A DNA stretch of 64,000 bases from an uncultured Prevotellaceae bacterium (lineage in GTDB: Bacteria > Bacteroidota > Bacteroidia > Bacteroidales > Muribaculaceae): the NCBI GenBank assembly GCA_900317835.1, contig ONIL01000013.1:1-64000 (forward strand), read 5' to 3'. Every line of letters begins with the position of its first letter. The first letter of the stretch is position 1. Position numbers and translations under genes: made by a program. The notes under the pieces are model-generated. The model had not been told where the DNA came from. It ran no database searches and worked only from the letters and a program-made list of their open reading frames with translations. This document shows, piece after piece, positions 18,231-27,015 of the stretch.

Positions 18231-19151
18231 CTATGTGGGTTTCTTGTGCAGGGCGGTGCCGAAGTAGCGCGGGATGGGCGTTTCGAAGTAGAGTGGTTCA
18301 CCCGTCACGGGATGGTTAAACGCCAAGCGGAAGGCATGCAGGCACATGCGGTTGCCTGGGTCGTCCTGATGACCGTACTTGCCGTCACCCACCACAGGGT
18401 GCCCGAGGTCGGCCATGTGAACGCGTATCTGGTTCTTGCGTCCAGTGAGCAGGTGCAGGAACAGCAACGAGCGTTCAGGACCGGTCTCAATCAGTTCCCA
18501 CTCGGTAGCGGCAAACTTTCCGCCATCGTCCACGGGGCTACTCACGACCACCATGCGGTCGGTATCGTGCAACCAGCTCTCTACCCTACCCGCCGGATCC
18601 TCCATGATGCCATCAACCACAGCAACATAGCGGCGGTCGATGATGGTGTTGTGCCAGTCAGCGGTCATCTGCTGCTGCACATCCACACTCTTGGCATAAA
18701 CCATGAGGCCCGACGTGCGGCAGTCCAAGCGATGTACCACATGGGCGGTGCAACGCTGGTGCGTCTCGGCAAAATGGCGGTCAAGCAACGACTTCATGTT
18801 CAGGCTGCCTGCACCCACTGGCATCGAGAGCACACCTTGCTGCTTGTCCACAACAACGACCCACTTGTCCTCATAGACGATGCGGTAATGGGGATTGGTC
18901 ATCGACGAGGGACGGGCATGACGCCTGATCTTGACGATACTGCCCTCATCGAGCGGGAAATCGACATGGGTCTGCACGCGGTCATCAACAGTGACGCCGC
19001 CGTGAGATAGAATGGACTTGGCCTTATTGCGGCTGATGCCTTCAAGAGTCTGCATGACAAACTCCAGCAGTTTGCCGGGTTGCTTCACTTCGCGCACAAT
19101 GGCCTTGTCATCGTTGCGCGGAACGCGGTGGTCGTGTCGTCGGCTTGACAT
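18231..19151 (-). CDS. RluA-family pseudouridine synthase
   Basis: Converts specific uridines in rRNA or tRNA to pseudouridine. An S4-like RNA-binding region is seen at about 25-80 (GKLLEFVMQTLEGISRNKAKSILSHGGVTVDD). The catalytic domain follows, with Asp143 in HRLDCRTSGL and the RNA-contact motif LLTGRKNQIRVHM near 235-247. The 306-residue length is usual for RluC/RluD-like enzymes. The target base cannot be told. A second, longer RluA paralogue lies at 39390-41015. Confidence 0.9.
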   Translation of the reverse strand: MSSRRHDHRVPRNDDKAIVREVKQPGKLLEFVMQTLEGISRNKAKSILSHGGVTVDDRVQTHVDFPLDEGSIVKIRRHARPSSMTNPHYRIVYEDKWVVVVDKQQGVLSMPVGAGSLNMKSLLDRHFAETHQRCTAHVVHRLDCRTSGLMVYAKSVDVQQQMTADWHNTIIDRRYVAVVDGIMEDPAGRVESWLHDTDRMVVVSSPVDDGGKFAATEWELIETGPERSLLFLHLLTGRKNQIRVHMADLGHPVVGDGKYGHQDDPGNRMCLHAFRLAFNHPVTGEPLYFETPIPRYFGTALHKKPT

Positions 19152-19180
19152 TATTCGGTTTAAAGTTTAAAAAGGAACAA

Positions 19181-20356
19181 TTAATCAAAGATGTGGCGCA
19201 GGCGCGAGAATATGCGGCTCTTATCGCTATCGCTAGGCTTGACATGCTCGCCAGCATTCTGGAGCATGGTGATTGCTTCCTTCTCCTTTTCGTTCAGTTT
19301 CTCGGGCATATAGACCATGACATTGATGAGTAGGTCGCCAGTGCCATAACGCTCAGGAGAGGGCAAGCCCTTCCCACGCAGGCGCAGGATGCTGCCTGGC
19401 TGTGTTCCGGGTTTGATGGTGACACGAGCCTTGCCATCGACTGTGGGCACATCTACCTTGCCACCGAGCACTGCCGTGGGAATATCGAGCATCAGGTTAT
19501 AGATAAGATCGTTGCCGTCGCGGGTGAGCTGTGCGTCACGCACTTCCTCAATCACCACGAGCAGGTCACCGGGCACTCCACCACCAGGGGCATCGTTACC
19601 CTGTCGGCCCATGCGCAGTGTCATGCCGTCGGCTACGCCCGCGGGGATGCTGATGCTGACAACTTCCTCCTTGCGCACCAAGCCCTTTCCGCTGCAGTGC
19701 GGGCAGATCTCCTTGATGCGCTTACCGCTGCCACCACAGGTGTGGCAGACACTCTGGGACTGCATTGTGCCAAACATCGTTCGCTGCATGCGAATCTCCA
19801 CGCCGCTGCCTTTGCAGGTGGGGCAGGTTTCAAGGGCCGTGCCGTCCTTGGCGCCAGTGCCATGGCAATGGTCGCAAGACTTCATGCGCGGGATGCGCAG
19901 CTTCTTCTCGGTTCCCTTGGCGATCTCGTTTAGCGTCATCTTGACGCGAACACGCAGGTCGGTACCACGATTCACTCGCTGTGACTGGCCCCCACCGCCG
20001 CCGAAGAAATCACCGAAACCGCCAAAGCCGCCAAAGCCTCCGCCGAACAAGTCACCGAACTGCCGCAGGATGTCTTCCATCGACATGCCGCCGCCGTAGC
20101 CACCGCCACCCATCTGCTCGCCAGCGAAGCCAAACTGGTCATAGCGGGCGCGCTTGTCGGGGTCGCTGAGGACGTTATAAGCCTCGGCTGCCTCCTTAAA
20201 CTTTTCCTCGGCAGCTTTTTTCTCGGCATCACTCTTGCCCTGCTGCTTGTCGGGATGGTACTGGATAGCCAGTTTGCGATAGGCCTTCTTCAGGTCATCG
20301 GCAGTGGCGTTTTTATCAACACCCAATACCTCATAGTAATCTCTCTTTTGAGCCAT
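19181..20356 (-). CDS. Chaperone protein DnaJ
   Basis: Co-chaperone that delivers unfolded protein to DnaK and stimulates its ATPase. The J domain (1-70) has HPD at 34-36. A Gly/Phe-rich linker follows (about 79-125). The zinc region shows four CxxCxGxG-type repeats at Cys161/164, 178/181, 204/207 and 218/221, and then the C-terminal substrate domain. Length 391 is normal. It follows grpE by 36 bases and is surely in the same transcript. No CIRCE-type repeat is seen upstream of the pair. Confidence 0.97.
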   Translation of the reverse strand: MAQKRDYYEVLGVDKNATADDLKKAYRKLAIQYHPDKQQGKSDAEKKAAEEKFKEAAEAYNVLSDPDKRARYDQFGFAGEQMGGGGYGGGMSMEDILRQFGDLFGGGFGGFGGFGDFFGGGGGQSQRVNRGTDLRVRVKMTLNEIAKGTEKKLRIPRMKSCDHCHGTGAKDGTALETCPTCKGSGVEIRMQRTMFGTMQSQSVCHTCGGSGKRIKEICPHCSGKGLVRKEEVVSISIPAGVADGMTLRMGRQGNDAPGGGVPGDLLVVIEEVRDAQLTRDGNDLIYNLMLDIPTAVLGGKVDVPTVDGKARVTIKPGTQPGSILRLRGKGLPSPERYGTGDLLINVMVYMPEKLNEKEKEAITMLQNAGEHVKPSDSDKSRIFSRLRHIFD

Positions 20357-20392
20357 ATCTATTCTAGTTTCTATTCCTAAGTGGAGTTTTCA

Positions 20393-20977
20393 TTAACTGC
20401 CAACGACAACCTTGGCGTGGCGCAAGACTTTGTCGTTGATCATGTAACCCTTGATGGTCGTGTCGATGACCTTTCCCTTCATCGAGGGGTCAGGTGCCTG
20501 GAACATGGTGATAGCCTCGTGGACATCGGTGTCAAAGTCCTTTCCTGTCGAATCGATGGCTGTGACATGTTGACTCTCAAGGTATTTGATGAATTTATTG
20601 TAAATCAATTCAACGCCCTGCTTCAGACTCTCGAGATCGCCACCCTTGTTGATGGCATCAAGGGCACGTTCCAAGTCATCCACTACTGGAAGCAGGTCGC
20701 GCATCGCGCTCTCGGTACCGTTCTTGATGAGTTCGGCTTTCTCCTTATTCGTACGGCGACGGAAGTTCTCGAAATCAGACATCAGGAAGAGGTATTCTTT
20801 TTTCTCATGCTCAATCGCAGCCTCAAGGTCGGCAATCTTCTGGGCGGGGTCTTCAGTTTCCTTTTCTTCCTCGTTTACTTGTTCCTGGGTCTGTTGTTCA
20901 ACAGTTTCCTCGTTGAGGACTTCGTCCTTTACGGACTTGGCCTCTTCATTTTGATTCTTTTTGTTCTTTTTAGACAT
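20393..20977 (-). CDS. Nucleotide exchange factor GrpE
   Basis: Releases ADP from DnaK in the DnaK-DnaJ-GrpE cycle. I choose the ATG at 20977 (MSKKNKKNQNEE) because the 18 residues encoded upstream of it are unlike GrpE and cover the probable leader. An acidic, Glu/Gln-rich N-terminus (10-45) leads to a long coiled coil (about 45-100, with FENFRRRTNKEKAEL) and a beta-rich head ending DKVLRHAKVVVGS, close to the family signature. The 194 residues are usual. It is the first gene of the grpE-dnaJ pair. Confidence 0.95.
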   Translation of the reverse strand: MSKKNKKNQNEEAKSVKDEVLNEETVEQQTQEQVNEEEKETEDPAQKIADLEAAIEHEKKEYLFLMSDFENFRRRTNKEKAELIKNGTESAMRDLLPVVDDLERALDAINKGGDLESLKQGVELIYNKFIKYLESQHVTAIDSTGKDFDTDVHEAITMFQAPDPSMKGKVIDTTIKGYMINDKVLRHAKVVVGS

Positions 20978-21031
20978 ATCGTAGTAGTTGTTTAATATCA
21001 GTATTACCTGTTGAAATGCTGCAAAAACCAC

Positions 21032-21050
21032 TCCAAGGCTTTGCCTTGGA
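21032..21050 (-). terminator. Terminator of the cls-ispE pair
   Basis: TCCAAGGC and GCCTTGGA pair around a three-base loop, followed on the minus strand by GTGG and five T. It lies 53 bases past the ispE stop. Confidence 0.7.
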
Positions 21051-21102
21051 CCCCAAAAACGGCCAATCAGTGCAAATCACAGTATCTGCCATCATCTCGG
21101 TG

Positions 21103-21924
21103 CTACAGTCGAAGCACAAAGGTGGCACAATCGGCAAAAGTGTCAGCCGCAGCTTCTGCCAGTTTGTCACCATCAAAAATGCCGAAAACCGTGGAGCCAG
21201 AGCCAGACATGGCGGCATATAGCGCCCCCGCATCCATCAATTGAGCCTTAATGACCCACAATTGAGGCAATGCGGCAAACACGCTAGGCTCAAAGTCGTT
21301 GACCAGCAAGCCATCCCATGCCATGACTGGCAATGAGACGATATCGGTCAGCGGCGTCGTGGACTGATGTGGTGTCACACGGCTGTAGGCCGTGCGGGTA
21401 TCCACCCCCACAGGCGGCTTGGCCAGCAGCAGTGTCTTTCCCTTGAGGTCCACCTCAATTGGCGACAACACATCGCCAATTCCCGTTGCCATCATAGGAC
21501 GATTGTAAACAAAGAAAGCGCAATCGGCCCCCAACGTAGCAGCCAATCGAGCCAACTCGGCATCGGCAATGCCCAGATTAAACATCTGATTGAGCATGAT
21601 CATCGCATGTGCCGCATCGCTCGAGCCTCCACCCAACCCCGCTCCATCGGGGATGTGCTTGTAGAGGTGCATTTCAACGGGCGGCAAATCATAGCTTTCT
21701 TTTAAGAGCCTGTATGCCTTCATCACAAGGTTCTTTTCAGGAGGGCAGTCCACAGGGTTACCATGGCAGGTCAATGTTGTCTCACTTGCTTGAGCCGGAA
21801 CAATCTCAAGCACATCGGTGAGTGGTACCGGATAAAAAACGGTCTCGATATTGTGGTATCCATCGGGACGACGTTCCACAATATTCAAGCCCAGGTTGAT
21901 TTTAGCGTTAGGGAAAGTGATCAT
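21103..21924 (-). CDS. 4-diphosphocytidyl-2-C-methyl-D-erythritol kinase (IspE)
   Basis: Phosphorylates CDP-methylerythritol in the MEP pathway of isoprenoid synthesis. The N-terminal NAKINLGLNI holds the catalytic Lys8, and DGAGLGGGSSDAAHAM (93-108) is the GHMP-kinase ATP loop. LGADCAFFV carries the conserved Asp, and MSGSGSTVFGIF near the end is the third GHMP motif. Length 273 is usual. It starts five bases after the cls stop, so the two are co-transcribed although their pathways differ. Confidence 0.96.
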   Translation of the reverse strand: MITFPNAKINLGLNIVERRPDGYHNIETVFYPVPLTDVLEIVPAQASETTLTCHGNPVDCPPEKNLVMKAYRLLKESYDLPPVEMHLYKHIPDGAGLGGGSSDAAHAMIMLNQMFNLGIADAELARLAATLGADCAFFVYNRPMMATGIGDVLSPIEVDLKGKTLLLAKPPVGVDTRTAYSRVTPHQSTTPLTDIVSLPVMAWDGLLVNDFEPSVFAALPQLWVIKAQLMDAGALYAAMSGSGSTVFGIFDGDKLAEAAADTFADCATFVLRL

Positions 21925-21928
21925 GTTG

Positions 21929-23377
21929 TTACAAAATGGGACTCATAAGGCGAATAACCGACTCCAGAGCCTTTTGGGTCAGCGGACGCTGTTTCCACTT
22001 GCCCAGGCTGACCTTAGAACACTGCTCGAGGTCGTCTTCAAATACCGCCTTCATCTGCTGGTTGAACTGTTTACTGTAGACCAGCGCATTAAACTCAAAG
22101 TTGTGTTCAAAACTGCGGAAGTCAAAATTGGTGGAGCCCGTGGTGACAAACTCATCATCAACGATGATCACCTTGGCATGCATCATCGCCGGCTCGTAGA
22201 AGTAAATCTTGATTCCCGCTTGCAGGCACTCTTTGATATAGGAACCCGTGGCCAAACGCAACATGACAGAGTCGGGCTTCCTGGGAATCATCAGGCGCAC
22301 GTCGATACCCGATAGGGCTGCGGTCTGCATCGCCTTGAGCAGGGAGTCGCTGGGCAGGAAATAAGGTGTCTGGATAAATACGCTATGCTTGGCAAGGGTT
22401 ATCGCCCTGAGGAACACAAGCGAGATATTGTTCCAGCGGCTGGTGGGTCCACTGCTCACCATCTGCACCAGGTAATCGCGTGTGGCAGGATGCTTGTCAA
22501 AATGCATGGTGGGATTGGTGAGCAATTCATGCGTGGTGAAGTCCCAATCAACGGCAAACGAGTACTGCAGGGCAGCAACAGCTTCGCCTTTTAAGCGCAG
22601 GTGGGTGTCGCGCCAGGGCAACTGCTTCTTGTCGCCGATAACATAGCGGTCGGCTATGTTCATTCCACCCACATAGCCTACCATGCCATCAATGACCACC
22701 ACCTTGCGGTGGTTGCGCCAATTGATGCGGAAGGCAAACTTGGTTAACGTCAATTCGAGGAACGGATGCACCTCAATACCTGCCTCGCGCATGCGTTTCA
22801 AGACCTGTGGGCGCATATAAAACGACCCGACGTAGTCATAGAGCACCTTCACCTTGACACCCTGACGTGCCTTGAGCATGAGCAGTTCAATCAACTGTTG
22901 CCCCACGGTATCGTTCTCGATAATGAAGTACTGGAGGTAGATGAAGTCGTGGGCATTCTCGATGTCGCGCATCATGGCATCAAACTTGGCCCGACCCGTG
23001 GTGAACATCTCAATATCGTTGCCCATGAACAAGTGCCGCCCGCTCAACTTGTTGACCAGCGAAATGATCTGGCGGGATTCATCGCTCAAAGGGTACTCGG
23101 TATCAACCACCTCAGGCAAATCACTCAAGCGGCGCAATTCTCTCAAGTGGGAACGCGACATGAGTCCCATGCCCTTGAGGCTGCGCCCGAAGATCAAGTA
23201 GATGAGTAGGCCCAAAAATGGCAACAGCACAAGCACAAGCACCCATGCCATCGACTTCACGGGATTACGGTTCTCGCTGAGCACCACGACAACCACAGCT
23301 AGGATAGTCATGACATACAACACCGTCAAGATGTTATAGACCACATTAGCGTATGGGAATAACTCAGCAAGTATCAT
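21929..23377 (-). CDS. Cardiolipin synthase
   Basis: Membrane enzyme of the phospholipase D superfamily that joins two phosphatidylglycerols to make cardiolipin. Two N-terminal helices (about 10-33 and 42-63) precede the two HKD motifs: His223-Lys225-Asp230 in HRKVVVIDGMVGYVGGMN and His400-Lys402-Asp407 in HAKVIIVDDEFVTTGSTN. Length 482 is typical of the Cls/ClsA group. It is upstream of and nearly touching ispE. Confidence 0.94.
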   Translation of the reverse strand: MILAELFPYANVVYNILTVLYVMTILAVVVVVLSENRNPVKSMAWVLVLVLLPFLGLLIYLIFGRSLKGMGLMSRSHLRELRRLSDLPEVVDTEYPLSDESRQIISLVNKLSGRHLFMGNDIEMFTTGRAKFDAMMRDIENAHDFIYLQYFIIENDTVGQQLIELLMLKARQGVKVKVLYDYVGSFYMRPQVLKRMREAGIEVHPFLELTLTKFAFRINWRNHRKVVVIDGMVGYVGGMNIADRYVIGDKKQLPWRDTHLRLKGEAVAALQYSFAVDWDFTTHELLTNPTMHFDKHPATRDYLVQMVSSGPTSRWNNISLVFLRAITLAKHSVFIQTPYFLPSDSLLKAMQTAALSGIDVRLMIPRKPDSVMLRLATGSYIKECLQAGIKIYFYEPAMMHAKVIIVDDEFVTTGSTNFDFRSFEHNFEFNALVYSKQFNQQMKAVFEDDLEQCSKVSLGKWKQRPLTQKALESVIRLMSPIL

Positions 23378-23468
23378 GATAACAGCAATCGGTCAACAGT
23401 TTCATTAAAAACAATAACGGACGTGACACAATCACGCCCATTCAAGCAAGATGCCACACGCAGTGCCA

Positions 23469-23780
23469 TCAACGCACCACCACCTTGCGTGACCACTGGT
23501 TGCTGCACTTGACGATATAGAACCCCTTGGGGAAGTCCACCGTCGTGCGTTGATCGGCGCTCACTCGCACCACTTTAACCAATTGACCAGTGATTGAATA
23601 GACATTGAACGTGGCATCAGAATTACCTGCGATAAAGACGATGCGGCCCTCAGCACCTTGCGCAACAGGCCCTGTCACAACGGTCTCGACACGCTGTGGC
23701 AAGAAATTGTCGGGCACAGGCACGGCGCTCATTCCGGCCATAGCCATCAAGCAGATGAATATATGTGCTGCTCGCTTCAT
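23469..23780 (-). CDS. Tiny secreted protein made almost only of a T9SS-like tail
   Basis: 103 residues: a signal peptide (1-19), a short linker and then about 75 residues with the shape of a type A T9SS C-terminal sorting domain (FNVYSITGQLVKVVRV; FPKGFYIVKCSNQWSRKVVVR). There is no room for a cargo domain. It may be an intact miniature protein or the 3' remnant of a larger exported protein re-joined to a signal peptide. A -7 word TATCTTTG stands upstream at 23807-23814. It is followed by cls in the same direction. Confidence 0.6.
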   Translation of the reverse strand: MKRAAHIFICLMAMAGMSAVPVPDNFLPQRVETVVTGPVAQGAEGRIVFIAGNSDATFNVYSITGQLVKVVRVSADQRTTVDFPKGFYIVKCSNQWSRKVVVR

Positions 23781-23989
23781 TTTCGTCTTTACTTTATTTC
23801 AATCTGCAAAGATAATGTAATTATCACAAATATTCAAGCATTTTGCTCATTTTTTTCTTAGACTGCCTCAACATGGTAAAAGTAACATCCTCATCCACGC
23901 TTTTAACAAGATTTAATGGGATTTCCCGCGTAAGTGACTCCTGCGCAACGCGTGGTGCCCCAATCGCTGCATGGACACACTTGAAAACA

Positions 23990-24019
23990 GGGCCAGTCCG
24001 CGAAGTCACGGACTGGCCC
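23990..24019 (-). terminator. Terminator of the first C10 protease gene
   Basis: GGGCCAGTCCG and CGGACTGGCCC form an 11-base perfect stem with an eight-base loop, followed on the minus strand by TGTTTTC. Confidence 0.85.
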
Positions 24020-24053
24020 ATATCCTTAGAATTGTACAATTATCGATTGACTA

Positions 24054-26474
24054 TTACCTTGTGCCGGTCAGCATGTAGTCAACAATTATGGTAACATCAT
24101 CAATGGTAATGCTGCCATCGTAGTTAACATCGGCAGCCACAACATCGATGTTGCCATTGCCCGACAGCATGTAGTCAACAAGAACTACAACGTCATCGAT
24201 GCTTACCACGCCGTCGCCATTAACATCACCCAACATGCTCTCGCCTTGCTTGAGGATCACCTCCCTGGTATTACTCCAAGAACTCTCGGTGTTGTTAACA
24301 TAGAGCGATTTTACACGATACAGATAGGGTGAGTTAGCAAGGAGACCAGTAACCGTGTAGAACTTGTTGGGGGTAATACCCTCAATCAGACGATACTCGG
24401 CATCACCTGTCTCGTTGACACCCCTAAGGACAAAGGGCTCAGGATCGGTAATCTCGCCACCATAAATCTTGATCTTTTGAATCTCGGGATAATAACCAGT
24501 GTTGATCTTGACAGTGGGGTGCTCACCCACCTCGAGAACCACCAGGCAGGTATCGAGCTGCTTGTGCAGAGTGATGGTCTTGGTCTCGAGATCAGTAGAA
24601 ACATTGATAGTGCTGATCGTTCCCTTATGATAGGCTTTACCCACAATAATCACACTCACCTTGTTGTAACCGACGAGGTCACAATGGGGATCAAAGATAC
24701 CATCACGATTGGATGAAACGAAGCCACCATCCAGGTAGAAATGGCTACCCGAGAAGGTCCATCCTTCGGGCAAGTAGTTTGCTGCATCACTGGCATGATT
24801 CTGCGACTCGCTGGGAACATTACTCCAGTCGGCCTCGGTAAGCAGACAAACGTCGGGTTTCAGTCTCACCTCAAGGGTGTAGCTGAGCACGTTCTCGGCG
24901 GGCGTGTTGTCGCTCCAGTCGGCACGGAACGATGTGGCATGCACATAATCCTCAGCAGGATCCAGCATCACGGGGCGATAAAGCTCATAGTCTGAAGTAC
25001 CCTTCAGCGTGATCACGACATCATCAACACCGGCGGTACGGCAAGTTACGGTAGCGGTATAGTTGCCCTCGGTCTTGGGAGCATAGGTAACGGTGATCGT
25101 CTTGTTCACCTTGTTGTCCGCATCCATCTCGATAGCAGTCTCATCGATACTGAAGACTTCGTTCTCATCATTAAGCGTCAACGTCACATTATCTTCCAAG
25201 TTGCGACCCGTCAAGGTGAACTTGGCAGTAGCGGTCTTGTTCTTGTAGCAGCTCATCGACAGTTCGCGGGCATCGGCCTTGAGACGCGGTGAATTGATGG
25301 GAGGCTGGATACCGATAACCATCTGCTGGTACTGATTGAATACCGAACCGCCGCCATTGAAGGCGTTCAAGGCATAGTAGTTGTTGTAATCGCCACTCCA
25401 ACCGAAGTTAATGTGGTACTTGTTAGTAGTAGCATCATAACCGTCAACGTTGAAAGCATGACCACCACCGAACAAACCACCTGCGATAGCGCAGAAAAGG
25501 ATGGGACGGGCCTCGGACAACTCTTCCTGAATAATTGCTGCCCACTCGGCATCAGTGTAGAGCGTGGTTCCACCACTGTAGGAGCTGGTCTTCTTGACCA
25601 CTCGAACAGACTCCTCATCATATCCGAAGAACTTGAAAGCATTAGCCATCAAGATCACACTGTCAGCATTGACACCGCTACCACCGGCAGCACTCGTGCC
25701 ATACTCCATGTGCTCGGCTTGTCCGATGTAGCGCATCAGCGTGGCCACAGCATTGGCTTGAGTTGTGTTGTAGCCACTGGTATATCTGTCAAGCATATTA
25801 TCCCAATCAAACGTAACAGGAGGCAGGGGGCCAACATTAACATAGCTGCCGCCATAGTAGCTCGTGCTCAGGTAGCAACGATAGCCAGGAACCTCGGGAG
25901 TTTGGAAATCGGGATATTTCCAGTAATGGAAAATCAGCGCTGCCGACGTGGCAGGGCATCCCGTCAAGCACTGGGAACCGTTAATATTACACATGTTCCA
26001 GTAGGGAGCTTCCTGATCCCACAGTGCGGTCAGCAGGGGCTCAACACTGGGAATGCGCAACGACGGAGCCATCATCGACGGAGTCTCGACCACCATGCCC
26101 TCATTAGCTTGCAAATACTCGATCTGAACCTTGTAAGTTGCCAGCCAAGCCTTCATGTTGCAAGGAATTTTGTTGATGTCGATTTGTGCATCGCCATAAC
26201 CCAGGATTTCCTCAGCACGGTCATCACCCGAAACGATGACATAGCCATTACTAGTGTTAAAGATGTAATAAACCGCGCGGTCAAGCATCTTGGAATTCAT
26301 TTCCACATGAGCCAACTGGAGGTTTCCTGCCAGGGGAGCCATCAAGCGACCCGAATAGGCTTTCTCATTCACAAACCGCTGCGCCTTGGCAATTGCGGTG
26401 TTCACATCGACAGGTGCTGCCGACAACTGAATTGCCGCAAACAATAATGCGGCCAATAAAAAGATTCTTCTCAT
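24054..26474 (-). CDS. C10-family cysteine protease with dockerin pair (1 of 6)
   Basis: A streptopain-like secreted protease of 806 residues. A signal peptide (1-19) precedes an inhibitory I69/Spi-type propeptide (about 20-130; YIFNTSNGYVIVSGDDRAEEILGYG). The catalytic domain has Cys173 (CLTGCPATSAAL) and His339 (GGHAFNVDGYD); the usual Asn-Trp of HINWGW reads Asn356-Phe357. About 395-485 are an Ig-like domain. A split Fn3-like unit (SFRADWSDNTPAENVLSYTLEV) encloses a beta-rich insert, and a second Fn3 edge follows (YRVKSLYVNNTESSWSN). Residues 747-806 are the dockerin pair (GDVNGDGVVSIDDV; ADVNYDGSITIDDV). It is divergent from the only plus-strand family member. Confidence 0.9.
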   Translation of the reverse strand: MRRIFLLAALLFAAIQLSAAPVDVNTAIAKAQRFVNEKAYSGRLMAPLAGNLQLAHVEMNSKMLDRAVYYIFNTSNGYVIVSGDDRAEEILGYGDAQIDINKIPCNMKAWLATYKVQIEYLQANEGMVVETPSMMAPSLRIPSVEPLLTALWDQEAPYWNMCNINGSQCLTGCPATSAALIFHYWKYPDFQTPEVPGYRCYLSTSYYGGSYVNVGPLPPVTFDWDNMLDRYTSGYNTTQANAVATLMRYIGQAEHMEYGTSAAGGSGVNADSVILMANAFKFFGYDEESVRVVKKTSSYSGGTTLYTDAEWAAIIQEELSEARPILFCAIAGGLFGGGHAFNVDGYDATTNKYHINFGWSGDYNNYYALNAFNGGGSVFNQYQQMVIGIQPPINSPRLKADARELSMSCYKNKTATAKFTLTGRNLEDNVTLTLNDENEVFSIDETAIEMDADNKVNKTITVTYAPKTEGNYTATVTCRTAGVDDVVITLKGTSDYELYRPVMLDPAEDYVHATSFRADWSDNTPAENVLSYTLEVRLKPDVCLLTEADWSNVPSESQNHASDAANYLPEGWTFSGSHFYLDGGFVSSNRDGIFDPHCDLVGYNKVSVIIVGKAYHKGTISTINVSTDLETKTITLHKQLDTCLVVLEVGEHPTVKINTGYYPEIQKIKIYGGEITDPEPFVLRGVNETGDAEYRLIEGITPNKFYTVTGLLANSPYLYRVKSLYVNNTESSWSNTREVILKQGESMLGDVNGDGVVSIDDVVVLVDYMLSGNGNIDVVAADVNYDGSITIDDVTIIVDYMLTGTR

Positions 26475-26569
26475 AAATAACTGGTTATTAAATTAATGAT
26501 TCTTTGCTTCAGTCTGTTAATGCTGATATAAAAACGTATAAAAAGGGCTTACTGCCCCGAATACATTTG

Positions 26570-26600
26570 CAAATTTACACCAAATTCAGTAAAACAGCAA
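26570..26600 (-). promoter_or_regulatory. Promoter of C10 protease gene 1
   Basis: On the minus strand TTGC (26597-26600), a 19-base spacer and TAAATTTG (26570-26577); the leader is about 90 bases. Confidence 0.65.
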
Positions 26601-26769
26601 CAACTTGCTAAAAAAGTGAACAAAAAACTTTCATTCAGCCAAAAAAATTTTGAAAACTGATATCCAAAAACAACTGATAACAAACGGTGTACCAAAACTA
26701 TCTTTTTCAGTCAATTCAATTTTGGTATCTATAATTTTGCGACTCTTTTTTAATAAATTGTGCTGTGTT

Positions 26770-26803
26770 TTTGACAATTCCTGCAAAAAAGTACTTACCT
26801 TTG
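26770..26803 (+). promoter_or_regulatory. Promoter of C10 protease gene 2
   Basis: TTTG (26770-26773), a 22-base spacer and TACCTTTG (26796-26803). The transcript would start near 26810, leaving about 205 bases of leader. Confidence 0.6.
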
Positions 26804-27015
26804 CAGCGCGAAAGGAATGAGAATCAAGGATACTACTTTACATATTGTGGGTTCTTACGGCAAGTGATACTACTCTCGTTTAATGTTTTTCCCACATGAT
26901 GTCAGAGTCAATGTTTATCAGGTGATTCCTGAGCATTCATCGTGTCTTTTCGCATATAAATTAGATATTATTAGTATTATTAATGTTATATTTTCTTTTC
27001 TTATAAACTTTTACT

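Larger units (their letters stand above)
26475..27015. other. Divergent promoter region between C10 genes 1 and 2
   Basis: 541 AT-rich bases with one promoter in each direction (26570-26600 minus; 26770-26803 plus). The plus-strand leader of about 205 bases is unusually long. It holds an imperfect long-range pairing (GTGGG near 26847 with CCCAC near 26892) and a short out-of-frame reading frame at 26883-27071 that I do not regard as a gene. Confidence 0.5.

Noticed and set aside
20393-21102. CIRCE-type heat-shock operator before grpE-dnaJ
   Set aside because: No TTAGCACTC/GAGTGCTAA inverted repeat is present upstream of grpE.
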